Assembly: GCF_009883055.1 (NCBI RefSeq)
Contig: NZ_WWVR01000021.1
Location: forward strand, 1 to 55,897
Length of the DNA stretch: 55,897 nucleotides
Direction: 5' to 3'
Origin: Blautia sp. BIOML-A1
GTDB taxonomy: Bacteria > Bacillota > Clostridia > Lachnospirales > Lachnospiraceae
This document shows, piece by piece, positions 53,626-55,897 of the stretch. The stretch's first letter is position 1, and each line of letters starts with the position of its first letter. A program made the position numbers and the translations under genes. The notes under the pieces are model-generated. The model was not told the DNA's origin and ran no database searches. It was given only the letters and a program-made list of their open reading frames with translations.

Positions 53626-54865
53626 AAATTGTAGTTAAACATGAAATATATTTATTCATTTTTATATATTGCCAAACACAACTCACCAATTCTGCCACTA
53701 ATGTACCAATAACTGCTCCTAATGCTCCTAACCTTGATATTAAAAACCAATTCACCACAAAATTGACACCTGCACCGCAAAATACAGACTCTATAAATAT
53801 TTTTTCTTTATGATTTGGTATTAAATATTGCATTCGAGCAATTTCTGAAAGACCTTTTATTACGAGAACCGGGGATAGCGCAATAATTAATCTGATACAT
53901 TCATCATAACCCTTCCCAAAAAAGAACGGTGTAAACTCTTTTGAAATTGCAGAAATTCCACATGCCATTGCTACAGCAACTACAATGATTAATTCAATAG
54001 AAAGTAAAAAAAGTTTTCTTGCTTCCTCTAATTTTCCTTCTTTATTTAAAGAAGTCATCCTCGGTAACATAACAGTCCCAACACCCGTTAATATGCCTAT
54101 TGGAATGTTAATAATTTTATCAGCGTTATAGTAATAGCCTACTTGTTTATAAGTACTTAATAAGCCCAACATCGTTTTATCCATAATGTGATAAACTGAC
54201 ATTGCCATCAATGGAACAAACAAAACTAAATTAGGTTTTATGTGGCTAGCAACTTCAAACCATGAAATCTTTTTAATAGCTTTTAATTCTATCTCTTTTG
54301 ATGCAAAAAACCAAAGTATTGCATTACTAAGAAACGTACTACCAGACATAATTACTGTGTATATCCAAAGATCACTCGGCTTTCTAACCAACATTAAAAT
54401 CAATATTACAGAGCAAATTCGAATAACCATATTTCTTGACACAGTTATCTTAAATTTCTCTACTCCAAAAAATAGCCAGTTGATATCGACCAATGATCCT
54501 AATAAGTAAAAAATTTGTAAAAAAGCTATGTATATATTTTGAGAACATATCTGGGTTAAATAAAACGCATACACGCTTATTGAAATTACTGTACAGCATA
54601 ATTGAAGCATATATATATTCCAAAACGTCTTACTTCTTTTTCCCCTATCTTTCCCACAATCTGCAATAGTTCTCGTTCCATAATTCACTACACCAAGCAT
54701 TGCAAATAATGTAAAATAATTAACGATAGATTGTGTATATGAAAAAACCCCTTGCTTTTCAGCTCCTAATACTCTCGCTAAATACGGTGATGTAATTAAC
54801 GGGATACATGTATTTAATATTTGATATATTGTCTGATATCCTAAATTTTTTTTAAGTTTACTCAT
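53609..54865 (-). CDS. Wzx-type oligosaccharide flippase
   Basis: 418 residues with about 11-12 hydrophobic segments; start GYQTIYQILNTCIPLITSPYLARVLG is that of polysaccharide-type MATE-like flippases that move lipid-linked repeat units across the membrane. It is 50 or so residues shorter than usual, and the last residues (CLTTIFKSEL) coincide with the joint to the nuclease remnant, so the C-terminus may be cut. GGAAG precedes the ATG. Follows wzy by 19 bp. DNA is A+T-rich. Confidence 0.85.
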   Translation of the reverse strand: MSKLKKNLGYQTIYQILNTCIPLITSPYLARVLGAEKQGVFSYTQSIVNYFTLFAMLGVVNYGTRTIADCGKDRGKRSKTFWNIYMLQLCCTVISISVYAFYLTQICSQNIYIAFLQIFYLLGSLVDINWLFFGVEKFKITVSRNMVIRICSVILILMLVRKPSDLWIYTVIMSGSTFLSNAILWFFASKEIELKAIKKISWFEVASHIKPNLVLFVPLMAMSVYHIMDKTMLGLLSTYKQVGYYYNADKIINIPIGILTGVGTVMLPRMTSLNKEGKLEEARKLFLLSIELIIVVAVAMACGISAISKEFTPFFFGKGYDECIRLIIALSPVLVIKGLSEIARMQYLIPNHKEKIFIESVFCGAGVNFVVNWFLISRLGALGAVIGTLVAELVSCVWQYIKMNKYISCLTTIFKSEL

Positions 54866-54884
54866 TTGAACTTCCTTTTACTTA

Positions 54885-55820
54885 TTAAGCATATTTTTCT
54901 ATACCACGCGCAAACAATATGCCATACATTAACCACATATAATAACATTTAACACCTGGTCCTATAGGAGCTAATCCCTCAAATATGCTATTTATTCCAT
55001 AACCTATACATACAATGACAAGTATCGAGGAATAAACATTTGTTCTGTCAAGTTTTAAACTTTTTATAACTGGTAAATATGCTATTCCAATTATAATGCT
55101 TCCTGTAATAATGCCAAATTGTAATATACATGATAAAGGGAAACATTCAAAATACAAAGAACCTATTCCAGTCAACCAATGTCCTTCTATTAAAGTTGGA
55201 AATTCTGATACAATAGAAACTCTTCCAGATGTTAGCGAATCTAAACTAGAAGCGTTTCTTCCTGCAAACAATATATTACCCACGAACATATCAAATAAAT
55301 TTTCATTCATAAGTAAAGCTAATGTGCCAATTACCACAACTACCGTTAATAAATATTTTATCTTACGATTGAATTGCTTTCCTAAAATAATGTAAAGTAA
55401 ACATATTGCAAATCCAACAATCGTAGCCCTTGATTTTAAAAACATCAGCAAAATCACCTCAAAAAGTATGACTACTATTTTTAGCAAATTGAAAATTCTA
55501 AATTTATCAAAATGGATAAACATAAGTATAACAATAGCTGTAAATATAATTTGCGATATTGAATTTTTTGATGCGTACGCATATTGACGTGACGTAATAT
55601 CAAATCCAACGGAAAAATATTCTACATATATCGAAAAGGCTACTATTGTTGCAGATATTACATATGACATAGAAACAATTTTTAGATCTTTATCCGAAAA
55701 CTGTTCTCCTACAAAAGTTCCTAAACAATAAATAAAAAACGACAAAATCAAGCATTGTAATACCGAAGAATTAAAATATAAATTATTCGTCACAATAGAT
55801 GACAATAATATTAATACGAA
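54885..55820 (-). CDS. O-antigen/capsule polymerase (Wzy-like), 5' end missing
   Basis: At least 306 residues of hydrophobic segments with the large extracytoplasmic loop typical of Wzy: DMFVGNILFAGRNASSLDSLTSGRVSIVSEFPTLIEGHWLTGIGSLYFE, which contains the SGR and W..G.G pattern of O-antigen ligase/polymerase proteins. The 5' part is replaced at about 55820 by the interior of an IS256-type transposase gene in the opposite direction; the frame remains open but the sequence beyond is antisense transposase. So the protein lacks its first helices. Strongly A+T-rich. Confidence 0.7.
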   Translation of the reverse strand, partial: FVLILLSSIVTNNLYFNSSVLQCLILSFFIYCLGTFVGEQFSDKDLKIVSMSYVISATIVAFSIYVEYFSVGFDITSRQYAYASKNSISQIIFTAIVILMFIHFDKFRIFNLLKIVVILFEVILLMFLKSRATIVGFAICLLYIILGKQFNRKIKYLLTVVVVIGTLALLMNENLFDMFVGNILFAGRNASSLDSLTSGRVSIVSEFPTLIEGHWLTGIGSLYFECFPLSCILQFGIITGSIIIGIAYLPVIKSLKLDRTNVYSSILVIVCIGYGINSIFEGLAPIGPGVKCYYMWLMYGILFARGIEKYA

Positions 55821-55897
55821 TACTGTCAGCCGGATTACTGATAAGATCCTGCCAATAGTAAAAGAATGGCAGGAAAGGCCATTAGAAAGTGTGTATG
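55819..55897 (+). mobile_element. Interior fragment of an IS256-family (mutator type) transposase
   Basis: On the plus strand the last 79 bases read TVSRITDKILPIVKEWQERP, then LESVY, the segment that precedes the first catalytic Asp in IS256-family transposases. Neither the IS terminal repeat nor the transposase start is present to the left, so the element is cut by a deletion or by the joint. It continues beyond the window. Confidence 0.75.

Noticed and set aside
1..55897. CRISPR array, tRNA or rRNA genes
   Set aside because: No regular spaced repeats and no tRNA-like cloverleaf or rRNA sequence was recognised on either strand.

Overview
The window looks like a Lachnospiraceae (Clostridia, Bacillota) chromosome, possibly Blautia-like; the genus is a guess. 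Reasons: strong AGGAGG-type ribosome sites, sigma-A type promoters with 17-bp spacers, sporulation genes (yqfC, yqfD), an NfnAB pair, the alr/nnr/rex neighbourhood, and protein sequences typical of gut clostridia. Most genes lie on the minus strand.

Layout. 1-525: remnants of IS200/IS605-type DNA, with the start of a tnpB leaving the window and a right-end/omega-RNA-like segment. 526-7005: a secreted Asp/Ser/Thr-rich protein, tRNA modification genes (dus, miaB), a peptidase-M14-like protein that has lost its zinc ligands, and a large surface protein. 7199-13226: one long minus-strand operon yqfC-yqfD-phoH-ybeY-proB-DUF896-fthC-proA. 13330-18519: DUF2284, cupin, rlmH, ftsK/spoIIIE, uppP. 18751-26851: nfnAB, tepA-like, yebC, mazF (no antitoxin beside it), alr, nnr, rex. 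27022-33489: an ABC-F ATPase, icd, an intracellular subtilase, a small membrane protein and glmS. 33968-39670: an unusual fusion of an XRE helix-turn-helix domain to a complete UDP-glucose 6-dehydrogenase, a LytTR-PAS regulator, and membrane proteins (DUF2238-like, 2-TM ion channel, DUF308, ClC). 39699-55897: an exopolysaccharide/capsule locus on the minus strand (pgcA, manA, manC, fcl, a broken gmd, ugd, capF, capG, wzx, wzy), visibly more A+T-rich to the right and crossed by recombination scars.

Main discoveries. (1) Inside the capsule locus sits a compact RiPP-type cassette: a radical SAM/SPASM maturase, an unusually small 42-residue precursor with a CxCxxCxCxxC tail whose start codon lies inside the maturase gene, and a methyltransferase behind a stem-loop. 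(2) At least seven intergenic copies of a palindromic MITE-like element (ends GTAAC, 24-142 bp) are present; two have perfect 8-bp target duplications and two have 7/8 matches. GTAA ends plus 8-bp duplications fit mobilisation by an IS66-family transposase. (3) The HTH-Ugd fusion has a two-promoter upstream region carrying 15-bp direct repeats and the longest MITE. (4) A glmS fragment, a serine-recombinase fragment and the 3' part of gmd are joined end to end, which removes the NAD-binding half of GDP-mannose dehydratase and so breaks local GDP-fucose synthesis.

How the genes work together: pgcA, manA and manC supply GDP-mannose; gmd and fcl would take it to GDP-L-fucose; capF and capG belong to UDP-L-FucNAc synthesis; ugd gives UDP-glucuronate; wzx/wzy export and polymerise repeat units; uppP recycles the lipid carrier. 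No glycosyltransferase is visible in the window, so the locus must continue beyond the right edge or has lost parts.
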